Assembly (NCBI GenBank): GCA_964035575.1
Contig: OZ037890.1
Location: 868,001-932,000, forward strand
Origin: Rhynchopus sp. YZ270_cl-10
Lineage: Eukaryota > Euglenozoa > Diplonemea > Diplonemida > Diplonemidae
Length of the DNA stretch: 64,000 nucleotides
Reading direction: 5' to 3'
Shown in pieces: positions 24,278 through 35,462 of this stretch. The position numbers were made by a program, and so were the translations under genes. The notes under the pieces are model-generated. The model did no database searches. It worked only from the letters and a program-made list of their open reading frames with translations, and was not told where the DNA came from. How positions within the stretch are numbered: the first letter of the stretch is position 1; every line of letters begins with the position of its first letter.

Positions 24278-26661
24278 AACAAATTATCAAAAAAAAAAAA
24301 AAAGATATTGTTCTACGCGGGATACATAACTTCAACCTTTTCCCCTCCTTATGGTATCCTCATTTCATATGTTTTTTTTGAGGTAACCAAGCATGAAATG
24401 CTTTTTTAGCCCCACTCCCCATTTATTTGCGCCGTACTTTTGCTACGTATCTGTACCATATTATCGTTTGTTATGCCTACATACATTCCTTTTTTTCCCC
24501 TATCCCCTGGAACTGAACTTTGGAGGTTTTTCCCTTTTTTTTTTCTTTTTTTTTTTTTTTTTTTGCAAAATGCGTCGTTTCGGTTCCAACGTTCTGTTTT
24601 TGTTGATCCCTATACCTATGCTCTCAATTTATTGAATGTATACGTTGAAATACCTTGTTTTTTTTTCCAGATGTACACCACGAATGGACGTCAGACTGCA
24701 TAGTTAGGGGTTCACCTGGTGCACCGTACACTATCTTGAGAGGGCTGTTGAATTTCAAGCCAAATCCTTTTTTTTTTTCTTCATAGATGCGTGCTTGAGT
24801 GGCATTTTCATCTTTAAAACTCTCTCTCGATTTGTGTTTGCGTTTTTCGACGGGGAAAAAAAAGCGACTTTTGCTTTTTTTAAAAACAATTCGGTTAAAG
24901 GGGATGGCAGTTAGCGACCAGTCTCTGCAGCGAGTGTGTGTTCTGTTTGCACCATAAAGGGGCATTCCATTATCCCAATGGGGTTTTTTCTTAAAGAAAC
25001 AGTTTGCCTTTGCAAAGTGGCAACTACGATCACAACAATGTTGACACAAAAAACAACAACAACAAAAAAAAAGTCACACAGACAGTGGAGATTACCTGTG
25101 GCAACACAACCTAGGCAACTACACTACTCCAACAATTTATCAAAAAAAAAAAACAAAAAAACAACAACAAGCGGCCAATCTTTCAACTACGGTATTACCC
25201 ATCTCCCCAAACCTTGCTGATGCAACTTTTTTTGTGTCGCTTTTTTGCATAAAATGAACAATAAAAAAGGCTACTTTCGAGAGGTGAGGGGCGATCTGCG
25301 TCCTTTTCTTTCCGGGGACGCTGTGTACAGGACTAGCACCTTTTTCAACATTTTTTTTCTTTTTTTTTTTTTTTCTTTTTTTTGAGAATATTTCTGACCT
25401 CGCGTGTCTTTAAAAAGTGTTTTAGTGCAGCTGTGACACGAGAGACGGATTTACCACCACCCCCTTTTCCCCCTTTGGTATTGGTGTCCTATTTTGTTTT
25501 GGTGATTAAGTAGTATCTCTCTTCTGACCAGCTTTTCTCTTTGGCATGGGTTTGCACTAGCCAAGGTTTTTTTTTTAAATGTTTCGTGCTTTCATCCGGA
25601 TGGCTGGCATCGTACGTGGGTCAGTCGGAGGTGCCTGCATCAACTACAGTTTTACAATTTTCAACATCGACCCCAAAAAATGCAAATCAGGACACCCTTT
25701 TAATTTGTTTTCTTGAAATGTGTTTCAGGTTTTCAAAAAAAAAGATCTGTTCGAGTACACAGTCCACATCAGCCTATGTGGCTGATGTGAAAGTGGGTTG
25801 GTGATGACCACATCCGTCGACTGACGTATTGGAGTAGCTGCCACGCATGCAGTCAGCACCCTAGGTCTCATCTCTCTCTCTCTCTCTTTTTTAGGCTGCC
25901 AACATCACACCAAATGACCCGCGACCAAAATGCAAACCAATCCCTAACGTCCCTCCCAGCGTGTTTCAGTAGAAGAACGCGGTGAGGGCATTTGGGGTTC
26001 ATCACTCTCAAAACATCTTTTCAAGAGGTGTTTGTACTTTTCAACTTCTCTTTTTTTAAAAATTCTGGCAAAGGTGCATGCCATGAGGCTTGGTCTTCAT
26101 CTTACAAGCCTTTTCTCCTTCCCCTGTTAAACAATATTTTCTCCAGACAAAGAGGCTTAGGTTCCATCTTACCAAACTTTTCTTTAAAAAAAAACATCCG
26201 GGAGGGTTCGATAACCCACGGAGTTCAGTGCTTGCGTCCCAGAGGGGAGTTTTTTGCACACATTCACTTGACTTTCTTTTGACACTAACACATACCCAGG
26301 GCACTTGCCTCCCTCTCAGCGTAGAACACTTCCCATTTTTCCGATACATGCATGTGTTGCATGTACACGACGGCACGTCCACCCCTTCACGTTTTTCTTT
26401 CTCCCTTTGAGACCTTTAACACAAAAAAAAAAAGTTAGTTTTGTTTTTTTTTTGTTCCCTCCCCCCTTACAAGGACAATGCTATGTGTGTTTTTTAACAA
26501 TAAAAGACCCTCTTCCCTTCCCCGTACCCCCTGCTATTAAAACACAACGAAAAAAAAAAAATTACCAAAAACTCTAAATTTTCATTTTTTTTTCTCCCCC
26601 TCCACTCAATTTGTTCTACTCCAACTTCGAGATTTACACATAAGAAAATTCGAAAAAAAAA
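24278..26661. other. Intergenic region with dispersed repeats
   Basis: No gene is supported. Recognised repeats are a CAGATGTACACCACGAA...GAGAGGGCTGTTG copy (24670-24765), a GTGGAG...CTCCAAC copy (25084-25140), a GGCTGGCATCGTACGTGGG copy (25600-25660) followed by GACCCCAAAAAATGCAAAT, and degenerate hairpin copies near 26075-26110 and 26148-26180. A TGCGTCCCAGAGG repeat lies near 26232. Long T runs dominate between them. Confidence 0.55.
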
Positions 26662-26958
26662 ATGCACGTTACTGTACAGTATGGTGCTAGAGAGGTTGTG
26701 GCGGAAGTGATGGAGCCGTTGCTTGGTGCTCTTGAGCGTGCAGTGCGTGATGCCTTTGTAGCAAGCGGTACGGGATGTTCGGGTCTAGACACCTTTCAGC
26801 TCCGCTCTGTGCACGGTCACATCGCAGGTGAGATTATCAGCAACGACAATATCACTGGCATCAGCGACGGGGACACATTAGCAATCATACCCTCCGTACC
26901 TCAGTCCGCAGCGCTGTCCATTCAAAGCTTCTGGAAGACGAAACGCAAGAATAGGTGA
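26662..26958 (+). CDS. Small protein of unknown function, about 98 aa
   Basis: The frame begins MHVTVQYGAREVVAEVMEP and has amphipathic, non-repetitive sequence with codon use like real genes here. The leading VTVQYG strand, then a helix, and the later GDTLAIIPSV loosely resemble a ubiquitin-like fold, but I would not assign it. The frame reaches TGA at 26956-26958. Alternatively a GTGAGC donor at 26955 joins an acceptor TTTCTCTTAG at 27040, keeping frame and replacing the last residue with a tail containing GPFCKMGCTLSIYRKKR before TAA near 27140. The other introns use GTATG, so I prefer the single-exon reading. An A-run precedes the ATG, as in other genes of the window. Confidence 0.55.
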   Translation: MHVTVQYGAREVVAEVMEPLLGALERAVRDAFVASGTGCSGLDTFQLRSVHGHIAGEIISNDNITGISDGDTLAIIPSVPQSAALSIQSFWKTKRKNR

Positions 26959-27231
26959 GCTTCCTCAAACACTAAACGTGAATGGCGGTTTACGTTAGGT
27001 CATCTCACAAAAAAAAATGTTGTTGTTTTTTTTCTCTTAGTGGACCCTTTTGCAAAATGGGCTGCACTCTTTCAATTTATCGGAAAAAACGTTTCTCTCT
27101 ATGTGTCGTGGAAAAAAAGAGACCGTGCAGCGACATCTAATCCTAACCCAGAGAAACCAATAGTTTTTTTTCCCCCGCCGACTTCACGGATGAATAAAAC
27201 TTTCATTTTTTTCTTTCCCTTCTTTGGGTGA

Positions 27232-27573
27232 TCTATGAACGAGGAGAGATTTTTCCACTAGCTCTCAGTAAAGCTCTCACAGGCTCTCACAGACTCTCAC
27301 AGCCTGTTACGTGTCTCACGGAGACGATCATAGATCACTCATTCTTTTATTAGTCAGTGCCTGCGTCCCAGAGGCGTTTGCACTATCAACTTCACTTTAT
27401 TCTTCTTGCGACTATACCGAGAAATACAAACCCCCATTTTTTCCCCATTATTCTCTCAGTATCATCTCTTTTAAGAGGAATCTGCTCCTCCTCTCACCTC
27501 TCTTTTCTCTTCCCTCCCTCCTCCTCCTCCTCATCCTATTCAAAGGAAACACAGAATTTACACAAAAGAAATA
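27232..27573. other. Intergenic spacer with a candidate splice acceptor
   Basis: Contains short ACTCTCACAG-type direct repeats near 27275-27305, a TGCCTGCGTCCCAGAGGCG repeat at 27356-27395 and a long C/T tract (27485-27540) ending in CAAAG at 27545. A leader with TTACACAAAAGAAATA precedes the next start, the same wording as upstream of the kinesin at 1094. Confidence 0.5.
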
Positions 27574-28617
27574 ATGCAAAAAATGCCAGGCTCTTCCCCC
27601 CCTTCACGAAGAGTCTCTGTTGCATTAAGCCACACCCCTTCTTGGGTCACCTCTGCTGGCTATTCATCTGCCCCTTCCTCTGCTGCCGAGTCGAGTTCTT
27701 CTAATGTGGCGCTGCCTTCGTATTTGACACTGCCAAAGGAGGAGTTTTGCAGGGCCAGGAGAAGGAGGGAGACTGCGCGGGCTGCGCATTTAAGTGCTGT
27801 TGAAGCTGGAGATTCGGCGGAAGTAATCACAGAGCTTTGGGAGGATTATCTCAAGCAATCTCTATACGCAAAGGTGATGGAGAGGATGCATCTCATCGGT
27901 GTAAAAGATCTTGTCAAAAAACACCTACACGAATTAGATATCAACTACGAGCTCGATTTTGACGTCGCAACGTTAGGATGGGATGATTCTCAGCTTCAGA
28001 TTGTCAAAAAAAGGTTGGATCGGTGTGGTGAGCACACCCCGGACACCTGGGTTAATGGAATGTCGGAGACCCTATTAATTTGTGGTGATGAAGAGGCTGG
28101 GAAAACGTCGTTTTTGAGGTTATTATGTGGTGTGGTGAGAGGTGGGTTGAGATATGGGTATTTTGCGAGGGGAGGGGATGGAGCGGGGGCAGCAGTGTGT
28201 GTTTCGTATTCAGAGGTGGAGATGTTACAGTTTAAGGAGGGAGATGAGGCGCGATGCTTTGCGGCGCAGGTATTGCATTCATGTGGTATTGCGGCGGATG
28301 TTGCAGACTTAGTCCGTTCATTTGACGATGCAATCTGTTTTCTCCGCTTTGCAATGGACCTCGAAATGGACACCCCGCTCACCATCTGTGTTGACGATGT
28401 GCATCTCCTTAACAACACCTCATACAACGCAGCTGGTCTGACCGTGCAGGCATTAAAACGCATCCAAGATGAGTCTCTCTCAGCAAAGGCGACACGTCCT
28501 CCCATCTACTTCGTATTCTCCTGCCCATCCGAAATTGAGAGCGAAGTGCTCTGCATCGACCCAAACAGAAGGGTGGTTGCTGTAGTACTACCTGAATTTG
28601 AGGAGGATTCCGAATGA
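27574..28617 (+). CDS. P-loop NTPase of unknown role, 347 aa
   Basis: Single exon. A Ser/Pro-rich N terminus (1-50) and a basic helical region (53-160) lead to Walker A GDEEAGKT (171-178) in the context LLICGDEEAGKTSFLRLL and Walker B LTICVDDVH (269-277). The spacing fits an AAA+/STAND-like or ORC-like ATPase core, followed by a short segment ending FVFSCPSEIE that resembles a sensor-1 strand. The protein stops soon after, so no lid or effector domain is evident. I do not recognise a named family. Codon use shifts from AT-rich in the middle to GC-rich near the 3' end. A second ATG lies at codon 4. Confidence 0.75.
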   Translation: MQKMPGSSPPSRRVSVALSHTPSWVTSAGYSSAPSSAAESSSSNVALPSYLTLPKEEFCRARRRRETARAAHLSAVEAGDSAEVITELWEDYLKQSLYAKVMERMHLIGVKDLVKKHLHELDINYELDFDVATLGWDDSQLQIVKKRLDRCGEHTPDTWVNGMSETLLICGDEEAGKTSFLRLLCGVVRGGLRYGYFARGGDGAGAAVCVSYSEVEMLQFKEGDEARCFAAQVLHSCGIAADVADLVRSFDDAICFLRFAMDLEMDTPLTICVDDVHLLNNTSYNAAGLTVQALKRIQDESLSAKATRPPIYFVFSCPSEIESEVLCIDPNRRVVAVVLPEFEEDSE

Positions 28618-28859
28618 GGGGGTGGGGGAAAGACATTCCATTCTTTTTGGTGTTTTTTGAGAGTTTGTGTGAAAAGGGGGGGTTTTTTTTTGCAAAAGAA
28701 GACGTTGCTAAAGGGAGGTGTCTTTTCAATTGAAGAGAGCATCTTTATTTGACTGCGCTTCGGAGTTTGCAGACCGACTTCATTATTGATCTTAGGTGGG
28801 TGAGTTTTAAGGAGGTTTCGGATCATTTTGTTGAATTTTCTTTGAAACAAACATATGGG

Positions 28860-29901
28860 AGCGTCCGCGAAAGACCCCCCCCTAAAGCTAACATCCATGC
28901 TTATTGGTATTTCACTAATTAAAATTTTGGTATTTTATAAGATTTTTTTTTAAAATGAACTCAGAGTTAAGTTTCTGAGTTCATTAAAAAAAAAATCGGT
29001 GAAAAATTCCGAGTAGGTATTAATTTAGATAGGAAAAGCTATGTCAACAGCTATGTGTCCCCTTATTTTACCTGTAAATACTAAGGATATAGGAAGGAAT
29101 TCAGTAATATCTGTCTCTAAACCCATTATCAAAAAGGGGGTAGGAAAGGGGGGTGGAGGCTTGTCGCCCCCTCCGAACACTCTAAATAGAGCGCGAAAGA
29201 GCTTCACGCTCCGGGTCGTCTGCGGCGATGTCGACTTTCTCGCAGAAAACCCCCTTTTTTGAGTGACCCTATTGACCTCCGTGATGAGTCTCTCCAAGAG
29301 TTACAGACAATTGTCCGCCTGTTCCTCCTCTTCCTCCTCCGTCTCGCTGTCACTGTCCTCCTGAGGGTGTCGCTGATGCAACTACAGGAGTAGTAAACGG
29401 CGGACACCCCTTTTCTCCTGGTGGTGTCTTCTGCATATGGAGGGACATATGCTTCGAGCTACACACCTCGCGCATCCAGCTCCTCGCGCCCCACCCTTTG
29501 CCCCCCTGCCAGTGAACCCCTGCATACACCTGCAGCTCGGCGAAGTTTTTTAGGCCTCGGAAAGGCCGGGTTTTCAGCTCCTGAGCGAATGCTTTGGCTG
29601 CTGATTACATTTCCCCCTGTTGTGTTGTTCTATGGGTGGTTATATGGGTGTTTGTGAGGATTTCCTTGTATATCCTTAGTATTTACAGGTAAAATAAGGG
29701 GACACATAGCTGTTGACATAGCTTTTCCTATCTAAATTAATACCTACTCGGAATTTTTCACCGTTTTTTTTTTTAATGAACTCAGAAACTTAACTCTGAG
29801 TTCATTAAAAAAAAAAAATCTTATAAAATACCAAAATTTTAATTAGCGAAATACCAATAAGCATGGATGTTAGCTTTAGGGGGGGGTCTTTCGCGGACGC
29901 T
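28860..29901. mobile_element. Long-TIR non-autonomous element, copy 2 (about 1.04 kb)
   Basis: Same element and orientation as 15537-16580, with only scattered differences by eye (for example GAATTCAGT against GAATTCACT near the left inner arm). Inverted arms of about 235 bp begin AGCGTCCGCGAAAG. Flanks are CATATGGG on the left and GCCATATGG on the right, again palindromic about ATATGG. It lies 242 bp after the stop codon of the NTPase gene. No transposase frame is present. Near-identity of two copies 13 kb apart implies recent activity or conversion. Confidence 0.8.
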
Positions 29902-31333
29902 GCCATATGGCGTATAACGTCTGATTCGAGGTATATCTAGCTTTGTAGCTGTCTTCAAAAAAAAAAAAAAAAATTCCCCGAGAGGGCTTTTCCCAAAGGG
30001 AAAAGAGAAGAGAAAAAAAAACAACTGTTCTCTTAGAAAACATGGCAGTCCCACTAACCCAATTATTTGATAAAGAAAAACAGTTCAAAAAAAAAAAAAA
30101 AAAAAAAAATCATTTTACATCATACCCTTTTCAAGCCCATCCATGACAATATGCCAGCCTTGGTGGTTTCTGTGGCGAAAGAGCTAGCACTTTCGATTTT
30201 ATTTATCTGAGTGACCATTTCTTTTTTGTCTATGGGGTAAAGAAAAAAAACATAGTGGAGTTCATCCTCGGGTGTCTACACTAATACAACCAAGTTTTCA
30301 AAAAAAACAAAAAATGTGTTCTGTGCAATTAGAAGCACATTCGTTCAAAAAATCGGTTTATTTTCTCTTGAATCTCTGAATCTCTTATTTTTTCTCCCCC
30401 CCCCTTCAAAAAGGTGGCTAAGAACTGTGGGGCTTAGCATCATCTTTTCAACTATTTTTCGCTCTTGTTGTTGTTGTTTTTTTTTAAACCCATTGAACAC
30501 TATCAGCTTTTGTGTGTTATGTGGCAGTGTCAGTTTATTTGCTCCTCACCTTTTTTCATTTGACACCCTTTCCTCCTCACCCTTTCAGAAAAAAAAATGC
30601 GTTCGAATATGCATGGGATTTCCATGATACAATGTTCATTCGATTATTTTACACTAAAACCCCTCCCCCTTTCATTTCTGTTTTTGTCCCCAGACTGCCC
30701 CCCTGTTTTGGATACGGAGTGCCTTTTGTTTTAAATAAAAAGTAATTTATTGCTTTTATCTATTCAAAAAAAAATATTTATTTATCAAAAATCCCCCTTT
30801 CATTTTCTTTGAAGGAATTCTGCCAACAAACAAAAAATGCCATTTTTTTTTTTTTTTTTTTTTTTTTTCAATTGGCCTTTTATTATTTTTTTAAATTTGG
30901 CGGGGGAAAAAGGAAGTTTCTTTGGTCTGAACGGTGAGGCGTTTGCACTTTCAATTTCTCTTTGTTACTGAGACGACAAAAAACTCTATGTGCGGTTAAT
31001 GACACATGGTACAAAAAAAAGTGGGAGAGAGAAGATGGCAACCCAAGTATTGCACCAATTTATATTTGAAAAAACGGGAAATAAAAAAAAGCTCCTGTAT
31101 CATTGCGAGATCCAAAGTTTTTCTTTTTATCATTTACCGGCTCAAGGTTTCATATTTTGTTCGCTTCATTCAGTCTTATAGTCATTACGACATGACCCAT
31201 CTGATTTTCCCTGAAATTTGGTGGTTTTTTTGATGGAGTTTTAGTGGTATTTTAAACCACTTATTTTAACACCAACAAAATCCACCAAAAATCAGGAAAA
31301 ATTAGGTGGATGGCTCAGTGATGTAATTCTCTC

Positions 31334-31377
31334 AGGTGACTAAGCACGAGAAGCTTAGGTTCATCTTACAAACTTTT
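31334..31377 (+). repeat. Hairpin-family copy
   Basis: AGGTGACTAAGCACGAGAAG followed by CTTAGGTTCATCTTACAAAC keeps the hairpin stem with one loop change. A C/T tail follows. Orientation is the same as the genes. Confidence 0.75.
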
Positions 31378-31456
31378 CTCTCTTTCTGGGGTTTCATTTT
31401 TCTTTGTTTTTTTTTCTGATGCTTTCTTTGAATTTCATTATTTTTTCACCTTTAAT

Positions 31457-31737
31457 CATACATGTTGGTACGTACGTAAAACGCGCAAAAATAATAAAAA
31501 AACGCGCAAAATAATCAAAAAATGTTTTTAATAAAAAACGTCACAAAAACGTAACAAAAACGCAAAAAAACGTACTAAAACGTACCAAAAACACAGAGCA
31601 AAAATATTATTTTTGCTGTAATGTTGTATTAAAAAGTGATTATTTTGATTATTTTTGAAAAACGTAGTACGTTTTTGTGTTTTTTGTACGTTTTTTGCGC
31701 GTTTTTTGCGCGTTTTACGTACGTACCAACATGTATG
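31457..31737. mobile_element. Foldback element with 6-bp target duplication
   Basis: Left arm CATACATGTTGGTACGTACG continues into AAAACGCGCAAAAA, and the right arm is its complement, ending CCAACATGTATG. Flanks are a perfect TTTAAT on each side (31451-31456 and 31738-31743). The 281-bp body is composed largely of ACGCGCAAAA and ACGTAAC words, so arms pair over much of the length. No coding capacity. The palindromic ACATGT and TACGTA cores are notable. Confidence 0.75.
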
Positions 31738-31946
31738 TTTAATTTTAAGGGTGACTGTTTTATTCTTTTCGAATAACGGTGTTTCGGATACAGTACATAC
31801 AGTACACACAGCCTTTCTTTAGGAAGAACAACATAGGAAGTAATGAGGAAATTTTACCTCCTGGCAACAGGAGTGTGAACACCCCCTCCCTCGACATAGC
31901 TTGAAGAGATGTGTACGCATGCGAGGTGTTATCATTTATTCAACTT

Positions 31947-32075
31947 TGGGGTGTTCCGGGGTATGGAATTTTGGCAATCTTCACAACTTTTCACAACATA
32001 GTATTTGCCATTTTTATGTGAAGAGTTGTGAATTGAAATGAAGATTGCCAAAATTCCATACCCCGGAACACCCCA
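31947..32075. mobile_element. Small foldback element, 5-bp target duplication
   Basis: A 129-bp element with perfect 37-bp inverted ends beginning TGGGGTGTTCCGGGGTATGG. A 5-bp duplication AACTT flanks it (31942-31946 and 32076-32080). The TGGGGTG end and 5-bp duplication match the larger element at 62474-63803, which suggests one superfamily. Confidence 0.85.
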
Positions 32076-33397
32076 AACTTTTCGTATATTGTTGGAAAAG
32101 GAAGGTTGTACGTGTTACACCCTTTAGTGTTTACTGTTTGTGTTATAAATAGTAAGTATATGAATGTATATTGTTGGGTGCTCCTGACAACCCCATATTG
32201 CGTACTTCTTGCGTAGTTGTTGCGAACTTGGTATTTTGGACTTCTGGGGTACCAATTATTCAACTTTTCATTAGTTAAGGTGCACAGAGAGGCGTCTTAC
32301 AATTCTATTTTTTTAAAAGTTGTGTCTTCCCTGTTTTCCCCTTGGAGTGTACTTTTATTTGCATAGTTTTCTCTAGACATCTGTCTTCTCACTGTACACA
32401 CCTCTTCGATTGTCTTCTTGATGCACGCATCGCATTTCTATTTTATTCTTTTTTTGATGAAATTAATTTTTTACACCTCGAATCAAATGCCTTTATTGAG
32501 GCAATCTTTTGTTCCAAAAAACCCTTCCTTTTTTTGATAAAACCCGGCTTTGCGCGCAATAAAATACCCGATATTTTTTCCCCCAAGGTACACTGTCATG
32601 AAGGCTTTGTATTTCAAATCAGCTTTTTTAAAATAGTTGATCCAGTGGGACCAATGCAGTGCAGAGTGTTTTTCTTTTCTTTTTTATTGCACCTTTCCCG
32701 AAAGATGGGAACATTTTTGTTGATCCCTCACCATATACTATCAATTTATTGATTGCATACGATGAAAATACTTTTGTTGCACCATTCCCTTTTTCATTCA
32801 TCGTACCCTGCGTTTCCAACAGATAGATGCAACCCGCGTATCCAATAAGCGGGAGGCTAAATTTGTCCTGGTTGACGAAAAAAGAGTACGTTGTGTGGGC
32901 TTTCCTGGGAAAAAAAGCTATCAAAGTAACGTATTCCGTACAAAAATTATCGACCACAATAATGTTCACCCTTTTCAGGATTTTTCTGGAATTTCGACCT
33001 TTTTTACGGTTGATAATTTGTACGGTAATGTGGGGGGGTTTTTTTTTGGTCAATAGTCTGTCCCTCCTCTCCTGGTTCATATCTCCCCAAGATATTTTTC
33101 ACCTTCAAAAACCATTTTTTTTTGTCTCCTTTTTTACGATACCCCCTCTCGGGATGTTCGCATATGACATATCTTTCAAAATTTTACCGCCTTTTCTTTC
33201 CACATTTTTCAAGGTGTTTTTTTCTCTCCCCCAATTTGTATTTGTTCCATTTGATTTTTTGCTGATTAAACGAATTCATCTTAACCTTCGTCTTTCCCCC
33301 CTTTTGTGGGTCTTTTTTTTTTTTTCTTCATTTTATTTAACTGCTATAAAGTTTCAGTGGAAAAAATAGCCGTGGAGTTTTTTTCAGGTTTTTCCTT

Positions 33398-33504
33398 ATT
33401 TCACGCCCAGGCTGGGCGTGAAATAAAGTTATTTTATTTTCACAGTGTATTTTGCACTGTAAAAACCTGGGCGTGAAAATAAAATGACTTTATTTCACGC
33501 CCAG
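33398..33504. repeat. Nested foldback with CACGCCCAG arms
   Basis: ATTTCACGCCCAG occurs at both ends and its complement CTGGGCGTGAAA twice inside, so alternative hairpins form: a short left one (CACGCCCAGGCTGGGCGTG) and a long one spanning the element. An inner CAGTG...CACTG pair adds a third. I saw no clear target duplication. Confidence 0.65.
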
Positions 33505-33568
33505 GGTCAACGTGGGTTTTTCCACACAAGTGTTTTTTGTGCCTGTTCACCACACCCTAGGTACCATT

Positions 33569-33770
33569 CTGGGACCAAAAAATCAAAAAAAGCAAGAATT
33601 GGGCTGTTTTGAGCATCACATATTTATTACCCGGTCATTTTCATCTACCTGTACATTCTGTGTATGGGCCAGCGCCTTAGCAAAAATTCGAAAAATCTCA
33701 AAAAACGAAAATAACATTTTTTCGTGAAAATTTCGACCCCTGAGTTGGGTCTTTGGGAACCCAAAAATAA
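33569..33770 (+). repeat. Dispersed repeat, inverted partner of 39986-40175
   Basis: About 200 bp running from GGGACCAAAAAATC through GAGCATCACATATTTATTAC, TGTACATTCTGTGTATGGGC and CCCTGAGTTGGGTCTTTGGG. The complement of 39986-40175 carries the same words in the same order. No end repeats were delimited. Confidence 0.7.
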
Positions 33771-34054
33771 AAAGTAAAAGAATGCCCTTCCTCAGTCCGG
33801 AAGTATCACCTCAACCGGTCACACCTGCCGTAAAATAGAGAGAGGTTACAGAATACAGATTAAAAAAAAACCAAAAAATGCAAAAAAAACCCAAAAATGC
33901 AAAAAAACGCAAAAATCGGGTGTTTTGACCATCTGGGGCTTCGCCAAATACACTTCTGCAGCCGTCTGCCCTTTTTATGCTCTTAATTGCCATGCCTCTG
34001 CACATCCATCCATTTTTTCCACTTCAACTTTATACCATGTTAAATAAAATATTG

Positions 34055-34200
34055 TATTAAATGAAAATCAGGCAGATTTTCACTTGTGGGTGACTTTTTC
34101 ACTCGTTTCTATTACTTCACTCGCTTCGCTCGTGAAGTAAAACAACTCGTGAAAAAGTCACCCACGCGTGAAAATCAAGCGATCTGATTTTCATTTAATA
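34055..34200. repeat. Large foldback with perfect central hairpin
   Basis: Outer arms TATTAAATGAAAATCAG and the complement CTGATTTTCATTTAATA, middle arms GTGGGTGACTTTTTCAC and GTGAAAAAGTCACCCAC, and a central ACTTCACTCGC/GCTCGTGAAGT palindrome together fold nearly the whole 146 bp. No duplication at the flanks is obvious. Confidence 0.7.
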
Positions 34201-34740
34201 AATAGCTATTATTTACTCAGGTAGCTGCCTAAAGGTGATTGTGTTGTTGATACAGAAAGTATCATGCAAAGGCTGTTCTTACAGACGATTGCCAAAACGG
34301 CCGCCACGTGGGGTGTGTACTGCGGACACAAAACATAAAACGCATTTTTTTTTATACCGACCCAACCATACCTCAACGGGCGTACAGAGTGACCCAGCCG
34401 TATTTCGACTGTTTCACCTTTTACCCTAGGGTGCCACGCGGTCCAAATACCTTTTCAATAATAGGATACCAAAGCAATGAGAGTCTCAAGACTTCACAGA
34501 CTCGAGGTTTAGGTTTTATCTTTTTTTACCTATTTTATTTTTGTTGTACAAACCCGGCTTATTTCATCCCATTTCTTCTGAAAGGTGGTCTCACTGACGT
34601 ATCCTTCAATATCTTTCCCTTCTTAGTTTCTCTGTATTTCTCTTTTTTTATTTTTCGTTTTCTTGTCTGTGTTTCAAAAATTTACTTCCTTTTGTGTCGT
34701 GGCATATTCGTATCGTTCTCTTGTAGGTTTTTTTTTAAAA

Positions 34741-34782
34741 GGTGACTCAGCACAGAGAGATAGGCTTAGGTTCATCTTACAA
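34741..34782 (+). repeat. Hairpin-family copy
   Basis: GGTGACTCAGCACAGAGAGA followed by TAGGCTTAGGTTCATCTTAC. The stem is weakened by one change and the loop lengthened, but the 3' box GGTTCATCTTAC is intact. Confidence 0.65.
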
Positions 34783-34955
34783 TTCTTTAAAACCCCCCTT
34801 TTTTTGAGTGACTGTGTCCCTAAGGCATGCATAGAGTGGGTTTGCACTACTTTCCCTCAACCTTCCCTCAACCTTCCTTCAACCTTCCTTCACTCCCCTT
34901 ATAGGGTAACTGAAGGTGAAGTAATACACAACCTTCACCTGGTGTGATGGATGGC

Positions 34956-35085
34956 GGGTTTTCGTTTATGCAGTTCTGTGTGCCTCCGCATGACTCTGAC
35001 GACGATGAGTGGGGGTCTCTTGGGCGACTACGAGAGATGGTAACACGCTGAGCCCGCTACAGCCATCGAGCAAATGGTTAATCGA
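34956..35085 (+). pseudogene. Degenerate coding-like fragment related to 37560-37738
   Basis: CTGTGTGCCTCCGCATGACT, then CGACGATGAGTGGGGGTCTC, GGGCGACTACGAGAGATGG and ATCGAGCAAATGG correspond in order to a longer stretch at 37560-37738. Neither copy gives one long frame. The shared sequence looks like the C-terminal part of a protein, or of an element ORF, that has decayed. Function is not assignable. Confidence 0.3.
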
Positions 35086-35426
35086 GCCTCCCCATATCCA
35101 CAGCACACCCCGTGTTTTTTTTTTCCTGTTTATTTTTTTTGCTTTTTTTTGCTGACGCCAAAGAGCGGCAGGGGGGTTTTTTTATCGTGCCTTTCGGGGT
35201 ACAGAAGGTGTCAAAAAAGGAATCTTCTTTATTCATTTCCCTCTGAAAAGGGGGAGGTTAATTTTGTTAAGGTGAGAGGATTCGTTCCGCATTTGCAGCT
35301 TTTGCTGTCAGATATGTTTGTTTGTAAAAAAAATAATTATGCAAAAACAAAACAGTGACAAAAAAGAAATAAAACACTGACACGACCCTAAAACAGAGGG
35401 ACAATCCTTCATCTTCCAGGCATTTT

Positions 35427-35462
35427 AAGATGACTAAGCACGAGAGGCTTAGGTTCATCTTT
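35427..35462 (+). repeat. Hairpin-family copy with 11-bp potential stem
   Basis: GATGACTAAGC, ACGAGAG, GCTTAGGTTCATC. Here the outer GATGA and TCATC also pair, so the hairpin could reach 11 bp with a GT bulge. A C/T tract follows. This copy shows the structure most clearly. Confidence 0.8.
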